Shown here one piece after another: positions 19,026-26,884 of a stretch of DNA of 64,000 nt. This stretch comes from JAICJC01 sp963709425. Lineage in GTDB: Bacteria; Actinomycetota; Thermoleophilia; Gaiellales; JAICJC01. The translations under genes were made by a program, and so were the position numbers. Numbering within the stretch: the stretch's first letter is position 1; each line of letters starts with the position of its first letter. The stretch is from positions 62,001 to 126,000 of the forward strand of contig CAVPWG010000004.1 in assembly GCA_963709425.1 (NCBI GenBank), given 5' to 3'. The notes beneath the pieces are model-generated. The model worked only from the letters and a program-made list of their open reading frames with translations. It was not told where the DNA came from and made no database searches.

Positions 19026-19768
19026 CCGGCCCAGAGCTCGACCGTCCCTCCGGGCGGGATCACGACGACGTCCACCTCGGGAGCGAGCGCCGCAGCATGC
19101 TCGGCGAACTCGTGTGCAGGCGACTCGCTGTGACCGTGCGCCTTCGGCCCGGAGACGACCGGCGCCAGCGTCCCCCAGTGGATCGGCACCGCCACCTTCG
19201 GCGCGAGCAGCTCGAGGGCGCGGGCGGCGGCCAACGGGTCGAGGTGCCCCGGCGGAAGCCGTGCGCCCCATCCCGCCACCGGGAGCAGCGCCACGTCGAC
19301 GCCTGCCCGGCCGATCTCGGCCATGTCGGGGAAGAACCCTGTGTCCCCGGCGAAGTAGACGGTTCGATCGCCCTCGACGCGGTATCCGAGCGTCGGCGCC
19401 GCCGGCCCGAACCGATACCGGCGGCCGTCGTGATCGGCGTGCGTCGCGCGGATCGTGAGCGCCCCGAGCTGGAACGAATCACCCTCGCCGGCCTCGACGA
19501 CGCCGGGGCGGCCGCGGACGAATCTGGCGGCGCCGCGAGGCACGACGATGGTCGGCTCGCCCTCGATCAGCGCGATCGACGCGGGATCGAGGTGATCCAT
19601 GTGGGCATGGGAGATCAGCACCCCATCGACATCCGCAGCAAGGGCGGCGTCGACCGCGTCTCCACGGCGGAGATGCGCAACCCGCGGCCGCAGGATCGGA
19701 TCGGTGATGAGCCGTGTCCCGCCCATGTCGATGACCACCGTCGCGTGCCCGACGTACGTCAGTCGCAC
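19019..19768 (-). CDS. MBL-fold metallo-hydrolase (UlaG/Lactamase_B_2-like)
   Basis: 249 residues beginning MRLTYVGHATVVIDMGG. Metal ligands are visible as HAHMDHLD near residue 54, Asp in FAGDTGF near residue 140 and His in IHWGTLAP near residue 195. This is the short, single-domain form of the UlaG-like/N-acyl-PE-hydrolase-like metallo-beta-lactamase fold. The substrate is unknown. The GTG start lies six bases after a TAGGCT -10 box, giving a probable leaderless transcript. Confidence 0.85.
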   Translation of the reverse strand: MRLTYVGHATVVIDMGGTRLITDPILRPRVAHLRRGDAVDAALAADVDGVLISHAHMDHLDPASIALIEGEPTIVVPRGAARFVRGRPGVVEAGEGDSFQLGALTIRATHADHDGRRYRFGPAAPTLGYRVEGDRTVYFAGDTGFFPDMAEIGRAGVDVALLPVAGWGARLPPGHLDPLAAARALELLAPKVAVPIHWGTLAPVVSGPKAHGHSESPAHEFAEHAAALAPEVDVVVIPPGGTVELWAGQ

Positions 19769-19774
19769 GCGGGC

Positions 19775-19780
19775 AGCCTA
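19775..19780 (-). promoter_or_regulatory. -10 box TAGGCT of leaderless promoter
   Basis: TAGGCT on the minus strand is six bases upstream of GTG 19768, with no ribosome site between. Confidence 0.55.
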
Positions 19781-19874
19781 CCGGCCCTCCGGGTGGCGGC
19801 CGAGCCGGTCGTGGGCGCGGACGCAGCCCGGCGCACATGTCACACCTGACGATCCGAGCGGACGGCCGGTGCGG

Positions 19875-20084
19875 CTACGCGTCCGTGGCGATCATGACGT
19901 CGGACGCCTTGATGATCGCCGTGGCGGCGCTCCCTTCCTTCAGGCCGAGCTCGTCGACCGCCTCGACGGTGATCGACGAGACGACCCGCTGGCCGCCGAC
20001 GTCGAGGACGACGTTGGCGATGGCCTCGCCCCGGGTGATCGATGTGACGGTACCGGTCAGGCGGTTTCTGGCGCTGAGCTTCAT
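19875..20084 (-). CDS. molybdopterin-binding (molbindin, TOBE) protein
   Basis: 69 residues, MKLSARNRLTGTVTSITRGE, then VVLDVGGQRVVSSITVEAVDEL and TAIIKASDVMIATD. This is a single Mop/TOBE domain; such molbindins form hexamers that bind molybdate or tungstate in the cytoplasm. ATG 20084 follows AAGGAGAG. No molybdate transporter is adjacent. Two direct repeats of CGGTAGTCT lie just upstream and could be an operator. Confidence 0.9.
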   Translation of the reverse strand: MKLSARNRLTGTVTSITRGEAIANVVLDVGGQRVVSSITVEAVDELGLKEGSAATAIIKASDVMIATDA

Positions 20085-20108
20085 GCCTCTCCTTCGCTTG
20101 GTGGGATG

Positions 20109-20137
20109 CGGTAGTCTCTCCGAGACGCCGGTAGTCT
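20109..20137. promoter_or_regulatory. pair of 9-bp direct repeats (CGGTAGTCT) spaced 20 bp
   Basis: CGGTAGTCT occurs at 20109-20117 and again at 20129-20137, 20 bp apart, which places both on the same face of the helix. They sit 25-53 bases upstream of the molbindin start codon. A dimeric regulator site is a reasonable guess; the regulator is unknown. Confidence 0.4.
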
Positions 20138-20159
20138 GTTCGTGACTATTCGGCCATTC

Positions 20160-20818
20160 CGCTTCGAAGGCCGCCTCGGGACGGTACAAGTGGATCGCGC
20201 TCTCGAACACCGAGCTTCGGCCTGCTCATGCTCCTGCCGACCGACTTCCGCTACCCCGAGTTCGCGCTGATCCTCGGGTTGACGGGGATCTCGATGGGCA
20301 TGTTCGCATCGCCCAACCGGGCCGGGGTGATGAACAGCCTGCCGGCCGGCGACCGTGGGGCCGGCGGGGGGATGAACCAGACGTTCCAGAACTCGGCCCA
20401 GGTGCTCTCGATCGGGATCTTCTTCACGCTCATGCTCCTCGGCCTGGCGGCCACGCTCCCCGACACCCTGCTCGGCGGGCTCCAGGCCCACGGCGTCTCG
20501 CACGCCACGGCGGAGCGGGTGGCGCACCTGCCCCCGGTCTCGATCCTGTTCGCCGCGTTCCTCGGGTACAACCCGATCCAGCACCTCCTCGGCCCGGCCG
20601 CGCTGCACGCCCTCTCGGCCCACGACCAGGCGGCGCTGATCGGGCCGTCGTTCTTCCCGAACCTCATCTCGGGGCCGTTCCAGGACGGCCTCCACGCCGC
20701 CTTCGCCTTCGCCATCGTCGCCTGCCTCGTCGCGGCCGGGGCGTCGCTCATGCGCGGCTCGCCGAGCACGGCCGGCGAGGGGGCGGGACATGTGCTGGTG
20801 CCGGCGCGGCGCCTCTAG
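20160..20818 (+). pseudogene. MFS (DHA2-type) transporter remnant with large internal deletion
   Basis: The C-terminal third of a drug:proton antiporter is clear: FGLLMLLPTDFRYPEFALIL, MFASPNRAGVMNSLPAGDRG, FQNSAQVLSIGIFF and FAFAIVACLVAAGASL, ending at 20818. Family members have about 500 residues and twelve to fourteen helices; only about 200 residues remain. Just upstream, in another frame, 20176-20208 encodes YKWIALSNTEL, which matches the usual extreme N-terminus of these transporters. The two ends are therefore joined near 20205 with about 300 codons missing. A genuine deletion or an assembly collapse would both give this. No functional transporter can result. Confidence 0.7.
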
Positions 20819-20821
20819 AAT
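20816..20821 (+). promoter_or_regulatory. -10 box TAGAAT of leaderless promoter
   Basis: TAGAAT lies six bases before ATG 20828. It includes the TAG stop codon of the upstream transporter remnant. Confidence 0.5.
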
Positions 20822-20827
20822 CCGACC

Positions 20828-21151
20828 ATGGCGACGTTCCACGTGGTTGTCCACCGCTCCGGCCCCGAGTGGAAGCCGGCGGCGCCGCTCGAGGAGCAGT
20901 CCGGCTGGGAGGAGCACGCCGACTTCATGGAGGATCTCGTCGATCGCGGGTTCATCGTGCTCGGCGGGCCGCTCTTCGACGAGCACCGTGTCGTCCACGT
21001 GATCGAGGCCGACTCCGAGGAGGAGATCCGCTCGACGCTGGCGCGCGATCCATGGAGCGAGACGCACCTCCGGATCGCGGCGATCGAGCCCTGGACGATC
21101 CGGCTCGACGCGCGCCGACGCGCCCAGGCCGGCCCTACAGCGTCCGCTTGA
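20828..21151 (+). CDS. YciI-like protein
   Basis: 107 residues starting MATFHVVVHRSGPEW. Ferredoxin-like strands and the motif HADFMEDLVDRGFIVLGGPL, then HVIEADSEEEIRSTLARDPW, are typical of YciI/YCII dimeric proteins of about 95-110 residues. A catalytic His-Asp pair is proposed for some members, but the reaction is unknown. The start is leaderless. The 3' end overlaps the convergent GH3 gene by 17 bases. Confidence 0.85.
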   Translation: MATFHVVVHRSGPEWKPAAPLEEQSGWEEHADFMEDLVDRGFIVLGGPLFDEHRVVHVIEADSEEEIRSTLARDPWSETHLRIAAIEPWTIRLDARRRAQAGPTASA

Positions 21152-22217
21152 GCGCCCGGATCCGCCGGAACGACGCCTCGAGCGGCGTCCGGCTGATCGC
21201 GCCCGCGCGCGCCTCCCGCATCAGCGACGCGTAGACGCTTTGCGACGTCGCCTCGGATCCGGTGATGAGGATCATGTCGGTGCCCGCGCGGGCGGCGCGG
21301 ATGGCGAGCGGGTTGTCGCGGATCCCGCGTGCGTGCGCGGCACCGTCGAGCGAGTCGGTGATCGTGACGCCCGTGAATCCGAGGTCGCCCCGCAGGAGCC
21401 GCGTTCCGATCGCGGTCGACCAGCCGGCGGCGTTCGCCCCGTCGTATGCCGTGTACACGGCGTTCGAGAGCATGATCACCGGGACGTGCGCCGAGATCGC
21501 CGCGCGGTACGGCACGAGGCCCGCGTCGAGCTGCCCCCGAGACGCCGTGATCGCCTCGACGCGGAAGTCGGTGTTGAGCGTGGCGTAGCCGAGGCCGGGG
21601 AAGTGCTTCATGGCGGGGACGACGCCTCCCTGCTCGAGGCCGCTCGCGAAGGCGTTGGCGAGCGCGCTCGTGGCCGACGCCGAGCCGGACCACGTGCGGC
21701 CGCCCACCAGCATGAAGGAGCGCGGGGATGCGGGAACGTCGGCCACCGGGGCGAGGTCCACGTTCACCCCGAGCGCGTCGAGCGCCCGGCCGGTGCGCGC
21801 GCCCTGGTCGAGCGCCTCGGACGCCGAGCCGACGGCGCCCATCCGGGCCGGAGACAGCGTGGGCGGGGCCCACGGCACCTGCTTCACCGGGCCGCCCTCC
21901 TGGTCGACGGCGATGAGGAGCGGCGGGCGTCCGGCGTGGACGGCCGCCGCCTGGAGCGTCCCGGCGACCGACCGCAGCTGCGCCGCGGAGGTGAAGTTCC
22001 GCCCACGGTAGAGGATCACCCCGCCGACCCGGCCCAGCCGGATCCGTTCCAGGAGCGCCGCGTCGGGGGCCCGCCCGTCCATCCGCACCACGAGCTTCTG
22101 TCCGATCAGGTGCGAGAGCGGCGGTGTCGCGGGGCGGGCGGTCGTCGGCGCGCCCGCCGTCAGCAGATGGGCGACGAGGGCGATCAGCCCCGCCAGGGTC
22201 TGAAGAGCGGAGATCAC
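21135..22217 (-). CDS. glycoside hydrolase family 3 protein, NagZ-like beta-N-acetylhexosaminidase
   Basis: 360 residues. A hydrophobic N-terminus (ALQTLAGLIALVAHLLTAGA) acts as signal peptide or anchor. The GH3 barrel shows IGQKLVVRMDG, LIAVDQEGGPVKQ, VNVDLAPVADV, the MKHFPGLG motif that binds the N-acetyl sugar, and the nucleophile Asp in VTITDSLDG. NagZ-type enzymes remove N-acetylglucosamine from muropeptides; here the signal suggests action outside the membrane. The start is GTG 22217. Only the N-terminal catalytic domain is present, as in other NagZ proteins. Confidence 0.9.
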   Translation of the reverse strand: MISALQTLAGLIALVAHLLTAGAPTTARPATPPLSHLIGQKLVVRMDGRAPDAALLERIRLGRVGGVILYRGRNFTSAAQLRSVAGTLQAAAVHAGRPPLLIAVDQEGGPVKQVPWAPPTLSPARMGAVGSASEALDQGARTGRALDALGVNVDLAPVADVPASPRSFMLVGGRTWSGSASATSALANAFASGLEQGGVVPAMKHFPGLGYATLNTDFRVEAITASRGQLDAGLVPYRAAISAHVPVIMLSNAVYTAYDGANAAGWSTAIGTRLLRGDLGFTGVTITDSLDGAAHARGIRDNPLAIRAARAGTDMILITGSEATSQSVYASLMREARAGAISRTPLEASFRRIRALKRTL

Positions 22218-22223
22218 ACCTCC

Positions 22224-22229
22224 AGGCTA
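22224..22229 (-). promoter_or_regulatory. -10 box TAGCCT of leaderless promoter
   Basis: TAGCCT on the minus strand, six bases upstream of GTG 22217. The spacer itself reads GGAGGT but abuts the start codon, too close to act as a normal ribosome site. The box overlaps the end of the upstream operon (stop at 22227). Confidence 0.45.
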
Positions 22230-22532
22230 CGCGAGGTCTGCGACTGCGCGACCCGACGCGGCCAACGCGGTGACGAAGCGCCGCATGCCGGGGTCGTCCG
22301 CGGCCGGCAGGAGCGCGACCTCGTAGCCGCCGTCGAGGAGCGCGATCACCTGGTCGACCGTCGCTGCGACCAGCGGTGAGCTGATGTCGGCGGGGAGGTC
22401 CGGCGGCGGAAGCGCGACCACGCCCCAACCTGCGAGGGCGAGCTCGCCGAGGTGGTCGCGGGCACCCGGCGGTGGGTTCACGACCGAGTCGGGCACAACG
22501 GCGACGCGGCGCGACCGCGCGTCATCCCGCAT
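22227..22532 (-). CDS. small partner protein of TudS-like desulfidase, copy 1 (unknown family)
   Basis: 101 residues, MRDDARSRRVAVVPDSVVNP and onward. It is alpha/beta in style, with no Cys and no known motif. It aligns along most of its length with the 113-residue protein at 33222-33563: both share a VAxV strand, an NP turn, a WG followed by a hydrophobic strand, LP, a Pro-Asp/Glu turn, PL and a GYxxA strand. Both genes directly follow a TudS-like desulfidase gene (here overlapping it by 11 bases). Conserved pairing implies a joint function, perhaps sulfur acceptance or cluster delivery, but that is inference. It is the last gene of a seven-gene operon. Confidence 0.75.
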   Translation of the reverse strand: MRDDARSRRVAVVPDSVVNPPPGARDHLGELALAGWGVVALPPPDLPADISSPLVAATVDQVIALLDGGYEVALLPAADDPGMRRFVTALAASGRAVADLA

Positions 22533-23082
22533 CCCGCGCTCCGTTGCTCAACATCGCGTCGAGCTGCGCGAGGTCGGCGGCCTCGTCATAGTCGAAGAGG
22601 TCCTGCCCGATCCCGACGGTGCGGACGTCCAGGAGCACGCCCGAGAGCTGGTCGAGCAGGGCCTCGGTGAAGAGGCCGGCCCCGGGCGTCACCGGGTAGT
22701 CGGCGTCGTTCGGCTTGTCGGGACGCCCACCCCACTCCTCACTGGCGGCGGTCAGCTCGACCCCCATGCTGGGGCTGCCGTCGATCCCGACGATGATCAC
22801 GCGCGCGCCCGATGCCAGGTCGGCTCGGATCTGGGCCGCGACGGGCTCGGCCAGCCGGCGGCAGTGCCGCCGATACACCGGTGTGTCGTACTGCTCCCGC
22901 ACCGCCCAGAAGCGGCGGCTGCCGCCGAAGGCGAGCTCGGGACAGGGCATCTGGCGGATGGTGCAGCCGTGATCGCGCAACAGCGCCAGGACCGGCGAGT
23001 AGACGCCGGCGCAACGGGCGCCGTCCTCCACCTTCGCGTTGGCGTTCAGCAGGCAGTGGGCCACGTAGCAGACCGTCTTCAT
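22522..23082 (-). CDS. TudS-related putative desulfidase (DUF523-like), copy 1
   Basis: 186 residues. Cysteines at positions 10 (AHCLLN), 24 (GARCAGVYSP) and 47 (MPCPELAF) are shared with the copy at 32676 and are candidate [4Fe-4S] ligands. The active-site-like loop reads VGIDGSPSMGVEL. TudS enzymes use a cluster bound by three cysteines to remove sulfur from 2-thiouracil, and the related CD3072 family is annotated as putative desulfidase. From memory, relatives have Cys where this protein has Met (SPSMG). ATG 23082 overlaps the oxidoreductase stop (ATGA). Its neighbours are cyclic-amide hydrolases, so a thiocarbonyl pyrimidine or hydantoin is a plausible substrate. Confidence 0.75.
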   Translation of the reverse strand: MKTVCYVAHCLLNANAKVEDGARCAGVYSPVLALLRDHGCTIRQMPCPELAFGGSRRFWAVREQYDTPVYRRHCRRLAEPVAAQIRADLASGARVIIVGIDGSPSMGVELTAASEEWGGRPDKPNDADYPVTPGAGLFTEALLDQLSGVLLDVRTVGIGQDLFDYDEAADLAQLDAMLSNGARDAG

Positions 23083-24104
23083 GGCACCAGCACGATCTTT
23101 CCCACGTGGCGGCGTTCCTCCATGTAGGTGTGCGCCTGGGCGGCCTCTGCAAGCCGGAACGTGCGGTCCACGGGGACGGTGATCCGGCCGGCGAGCACCA
23201 TCTCGAGCGCCGTTCGGATCTCGTCCGGCGTCGCGACCCGGAACCCGAGGATCCGGTGCCCGCGGCGAAAGAGCTCGATGATGTCGAGCGGGACGACCTC
23301 ACCGGCGTGCGCGCCGCAGGTGACGAGCCGCCCGTCCAGCGCCATCGCAGCCACGTGGTCAGCGAACCGGGGCCCGCCCGTCGTATCGACCACGGCGTCG
23401 ACGCCGCGGCCGCCGGTGGCGTCGGCGACGGCCTCGGCCACGGGCGTCTCGAGGTAGCAGAACACCACGTCGGCGCCGAGCCTCCGCACCGCATCGACCT
23501 TCTCCGGCGTGCCCACCGAGGCGATCACGCGGGCACCGGCGATGACCGCAGCCTGGACCGCGGCGCCGGCGACTCCACCCGATGCCGAGGGCACGAGCAC
23601 GGTCTCGCCCGGCCGGATCGCCGCGACGCTCGTCACCATCGACCACGCCGTCGAGACGACGCACTGCGCCGCCGCGGCCGGCACGAACTCGTCCTCCCCG
23701 CGCAGCGGGATGATCGCCCGCGCCGGGACCGCCGCACGCTCGGCGTAGCCGCCCCAGCGATCGGTGCCGAAGACGACGAACCGGTGACACAGGTCCTGAC
23801 GCCAGCGGACACAGGCAGCGCACGTCCCGCAGGCATACTGCTGATAGGCCGTCACCGGGTCGCCCGGAGCGATGCCCTCGACCTCGGCCCCGACCGCGGC
23901 GACGGTGCCCGCGAACTCCGCCCCGAGCACCCATGGCATCGAGAAGGGCCAGCGCGAGGTCCCGGCGCGCGAGTCGAGGTCGCTGTGGTTCAGGCCGCAC
24001 GCGCGCACCTCGAGAAGCACCTCGTCGGGCCCGGGCAACGGGTCGTCGACCTCCTCCCAGCCCATCACCTCCGGGCCGCCGTACTCGCGAAACGTGGCCG
24101 CCAT
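23079..24104 (-). CDS. zinc-type MDR oxidoreductase (quinone reductase/alcohol dehydrogenase-like)
   Basis: 341 residues from ATG 24104, which overlaps the racemase stop (TGATG). Medium-chain dehydrogenase layout: GroES-like half with LGAEFAGTVAAVGAEVEG, a four-Cys structural zinc lobe (CGTCAACVRWRQDLC, near residue 93), and a Rossmann half with VLVPSASGGVAGAAVQAAV. Ending EERRHVGKIVLVP is typical of the family. It would use NAD(P)H on a carbonyl, enone or alcohol substrate; which one is unknown. It belongs to the operon with the desulfidase and cyclic-amide hydrolase. Confidence 0.9.
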   Translation of the reverse strand: MAATFREYGGPEVMGWEEVDDPLPGPDEVLLEVRACGLNHSDLDSRAGTSRWPFSMPWVLGAEFAGTVAAVGAEVEGIAPGDPVTAYQQYACGTCAACVRWRQDLCHRFVVFGTDRWGGYAERAAVPARAIIPLRGEDEFVPAAAAQCVVSTAWSMVTSVAAIRPGETVLVPSASGGVAGAAVQAAVIAGARVIASVGTPEKVDAVRRLGADVVFCYLETPVAEAVADATGGRGVDAVVDTTGGPRFADHVAAMALDGRLVTCGAHAGEVVPLDIIELFRRGHRILGFRVATPDEIRTALEMVLAGRITVPVDRTFRLAEAAQAHTYMEERRHVGKIVLVP

Positions 24105-24835
24105 CACGTCAGCTCTCCGAACCCCGGCATGCCGGCGTAGGAGATCGACTCGGGCCACCCGTAGGCACCCGCCTTGCTGGTCGAGAGGCCGCAGCGCCAG
24201 AGCGAGAACGCGATCATGGCGCCGAACGCGACGCCGTCGCAGACGGGCACGCCCACCTCGCGCCGGACGGTCTCGGCCACATCCGCCATCCCCCCGCACG
24301 CCAGGACGAGTGCCTCTGCGCCGCGTTCCGAGACGACGCGCCGGCCCACCTCGACGATGGCGGCGGTCGTGTCGGGGTTGTGACCCCCCTGGTCGGCGAC
24401 CGGGATCCCGAGCGGTTCGACGGCCACGCATCGGCCGCGCATGCCGTGACGCTCGAGGGCGTCCTCCAGCTCGGGGATGCTCCGGCGCAGCGTCGTTACG
24501 ACAGCGAACCGGCGGGCGATCGTGGCCGCGGCCTGGAAGGCCGCCTCCCCAATCCCGACGACCGGCGCCTCCGTCAGCTCTCGCGCGGCGCCGACTCCGG
24601 GGTCGCCGAAGCACGCGACCAGGTAGGCGTCGTGCGCCGGCAGCTCCCGAACGAGCGCCGCCACCTCGGCCGCGGCGATCACCGAGTCCGCCTCGCTCTC
24701 GATCGACGTCGGCCCCCGCTCGGGCGAGACGGCCGTCACCTCGCAGCCGGCCGGCAGCGTCTCGCGCGCCACCTCGCCCATCGCCTCGGTATGCCGGGGG
24801 TCGGTGTTCGGGTTGATCAGCGCGAGCCGGAACAC
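24104..24835 (-). CDS. Asp/Glu/hydantoin racemase family protein
   Basis: 243 residues from GTG 24835, four bases after the upstream stop. MFRLALINPNTDPRHTEAM opens the protein. The two catalytic Cys regions are visible as LVACFGDPGVGAARE (near residue 78) and LVLACGGMADV (near residue 182), as in hydantoin racemase and allantoin racemase (HpxA). Its position directly after a cyclic-amide hydrolase supports racemisation of a hydantoin or allantoin-like ring so that a stereospecific hydrolase can use both forms. Arylmalonate decarboxylase or maleate isomerase relatives are less likely with both Cys present. Confidence 0.85.
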   Translation of the reverse strand: MFRLALINPNTDPRHTEAMGEVARETLPAGCEVTAVSPERGPTSIESEADSVIAAAEVAALVRELPAHDAYLVACFGDPGVGAARELTEAPVVGIGEAAFQAAATIARRFAVVTTLRRSIPELEDALERHGMRGRCVAVEPLGIPVADQGGHNPDTTAAIVEVGRRVVSERGAEALVLACGGMADVAETVRREVGVPVCDGVAFGAMIAFSLWRCGLSTSKAGAYGWPESISYAGMPGFGELT

Positions 24836-24839
24836 GGGG

Positions 24840-26249
24840 TCACTCTCCGCTCGCCGCCGGCTCGAGGTGTGGACCGAGCGAGTAGTCGTCGTGGCACGAG
24901 AGGAACCCCCCGTACCCCGGCTCGACGACGATCTCGCCGTCGGCGAACACGGTCTCGCCGCGCACGAGGGTCCGGACGACCCGGGCCCGCACCCGCCGCC
25001 CGTCGAACGGCGACCACGGGTTCTTCGAGAACTGCTGGCTCTTCGCGTCGACCACCCACTCCGACTCGAGGTCGTAGAGGGCAACGTCGGCGTCGGCGCC
25101 CGGCTGCAGCGACCCCTTGCGCGGGTAGAGGCCGGCGATCCGGGCGGCGTTCGTCGACGAGAAGCGGACGAACGCGTCGAGCGGCATTCCGCGGCGGTGG
25201 TAGGCCTCGTCGAGCACGAGCGGCACCGTCTCCTGGATCACCTGGCAGCCGAGGAGCGCGTCGAAGATGTCCACCCAGCCCGGCTCCTTCTCGGCAAGCG
25301 TGTAGGCCGAGTGGTCGGAGATGAGGCAGTCGGCCGTCCCGTCGAGCACGGCGTCCCACAACCGCTCCACGAGCGCGCGCTCGCGCAGCGCCGGGGCGCT
25401 CACCCCGTACGGGCCGAGCCGCACGAGATCGTCGAGGTCGAGCAGCAGGTGGTGCGGGCAGACCTCCATCGTCGCGGGCCGCCCCTCGGCCTTCTCGCGC
25501 CGCACGAGATCCGCGCTGACCGGGCTCGACACGTGGACGATCTGGATCCGCACGCCGGCGTGCGCCGCGAGGAAGAGCGCGCGGTGCACCGCCTCCTCCT
25601 CGACGAACGGCGGCCGCGCCTCGTGGTGGGCCAGCGGGTCGCGACGGCCCGCAGCCGCCATCCGCGCCAGCCCGTCCCGGAGCAGCGAATCGCTCTCGGC
25701 ATGGACGAGCACGAGTCCTCCGAGCTCCTTCACGCGCCGCATCCCTTCGAGGAACTCGGCGTCGGAGACGTTTGGATATGACGGATCCGAGATCGGCATG
25801 AAGGCCTTGAACCCGGGTGCACCCTCCTGCCACTGGGCGGCGATCTCCGGGAGCGACGGCGCGGTCAGGGCACCCCACAGGCCGAAGTCGACGACCACCT
25901 TCTCGCGGGCCATCTCGCGCTTCTGGCGGTAGAGCTCAGCGGTCGTCACGGGCGGGTACGTGAGCGGGTGCTCCATCACGGTGGTGAACCCGCCGGCTGC
26001 GGCCGACATCGTGCCGGTCGTGAAGTCCTCGCGCTCGGTGTGGCCCGGGTCCTCGAAGTGGGAGTGCATGTCGATCGCGCCCGGCATGACGACGAGCCCG
26101 GACGCGTCGATCAGCTCGTCGGCATCCCCGGCGGTGCCGGGATCGGCGATCGCCGCCACGCGGCCGGCTTCGATGACGACGTCGGCCTTCATGGTGCCGT
26201 CGTGGGTCGCGAGCGTGCCGCCGGCGATGACCGTGCGGCGCCCGCTCAC
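24840..26249 (-). CDS. dihydroorotase-family cyclic amidohydrolase (allantoinase/dihydropyrimidinase-like)
   Basis: 469 residues from GTG 26249, overlapping the TetR stop (GTGA). Metal site: MPGAIDMHSHFEDPGH (HxH near residue 56), a carboxylatable Lys in APGFKAFMPIS, His in VHAESDSLL, His in QIVHVSSPVS and Asp in LISDHSAY, with NAARIAGLYPRKGSL near the end. The FKAFM motif is closer to allantoinase than to D-hydantoinase. It would open a cyclic ureide to a carbamoyl or ureido acid, feeding the M20 enzyme encoded upstream. The exact substrate is unproven. Confidence 0.85.
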   Translation of the reverse strand: MSGRRTVIAGGTLATHDGTMKADVVIEAGRVAAIADPGTAGDADELIDASGLVVMPGAIDMHSHFEDPGHTEREDFTTGTMSAAAGGFTTVMEHPLTYPPVTTAELYRQKREMAREKVVVDFGLWGALTAPSLPEIAAQWQEGAPGFKAFMPISDPSYPNVSDAEFLEGMRRVKELGGLVLVHAESDSLLRDGLARMAAAGRRDPLAHHEARPPFVEEEAVHRALFLAAHAGVRIQIVHVSSPVSADLVRREKAEGRPATMEVCPHHLLLDLDDLVRLGPYGVSAPALRERALVERLWDAVLDGTADCLISDHSAYTLAEKEPGWVDIFDALLGCQVIQETVPLVLDEAYHRRGMPLDAFVRFSSTNAARIAGLYPRKGSLQPGADADVALYDLESEWVVDAKSQQFSKNPWSPFDGRRVRARVVRTLVRGETVFADGEIVVEPGYGGFLSCHDDYSLGPHLEPAASGE

Positions 26250-26884
26250 TCGTCGCCCTCCGCGTGCATGCGACGCAGGACGGGGCCGGGGACGCCGAGC
26301 GTCCCCATGTGATGCACCAGCCGCCCGCGGGCGTCCTGCCAGCTGTCGCCGAGCCACGCCCGCAGGCCCAGGCCGTCGATGAGCCGCGCCAGGACGGCCG
26401 CCTCGGCGGCGGCGTCGACGTTTGCGAGCAGGCCCGCCTCGCGCGCCCGCCCGAGGATCCCTCGGATTTCGCGCTCCCAGGCGGCGTCGGTCTCGACGAG
26501 CTCGGCCGCGAAGACGGGATCGCGGCCGGCGTACGTCCACATCTCGGCCCAGAGCCGCCACTCCGCCCGCCGTTCGGGGTCAGACGGCAGCGCCAGGTGG
26601 ACGAGGGTGACCAGTTGCTCCTCCGGCGCGCCCGCACCGGCGAGCCCGCGGTGGAGCTCGTCGAACCAGTCCTCGGACGCCGCGAGGAAGGCCCCGACGA
26701 TCACCGCCTGCTTGTCGGGGAAGTAGTGCGTGAGGACGCCGGTCGTGAAGCCGCCCTCGCGCGAGATGTCGCGCATGGTCGTCGTCTCGAGGCCGTTTCG
26801 GGCGATGACGCGGCACGCCGCCTCGCACACCTCGCGCCGGCGCCGCTCGTGGCGTTCGCTCGTCGACGGGTGCGACGCGCTCAC
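26246..26884 (-). CDS. TetR-family transcriptional regulator
   Basis: 212 residues from GTG 26884 (GTGA overlap with the M20 stop). The N-terminal helix-turn-helix reads LETTTMRDISREGGFTTGVL and THYFPDKQAVIVGAF, with an all-helical ligand domain after it, similar in layout to BetI-type regulators. It is embedded second in the operon, so it probably autoregulates. The palindrome at 28131-28146, between this operon and the divergent SDR operon, is the obvious operator. A ureide or hydantoin degradation intermediate would be a natural inducer (inference). Confidence 0.9.
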   Translation of the reverse strand: MSASHPSTSERHERRRREVCEAACRVIARNGLETTTMRDISREGGFTTGVLTHYFPDKQAVIVGAFLAASEDWFDELHRGLAGAGAPEEQLVTLVHLALPSDPERRAEWRLWAEMWTYAGRDPVFAAELVETDAAWEREIRGILGRAREAGLLANVDAAAEAAVLARLIDGLGLRAWLGDSWQDARGRLVHHMGTLGVPGPVLRRMHAEGDE

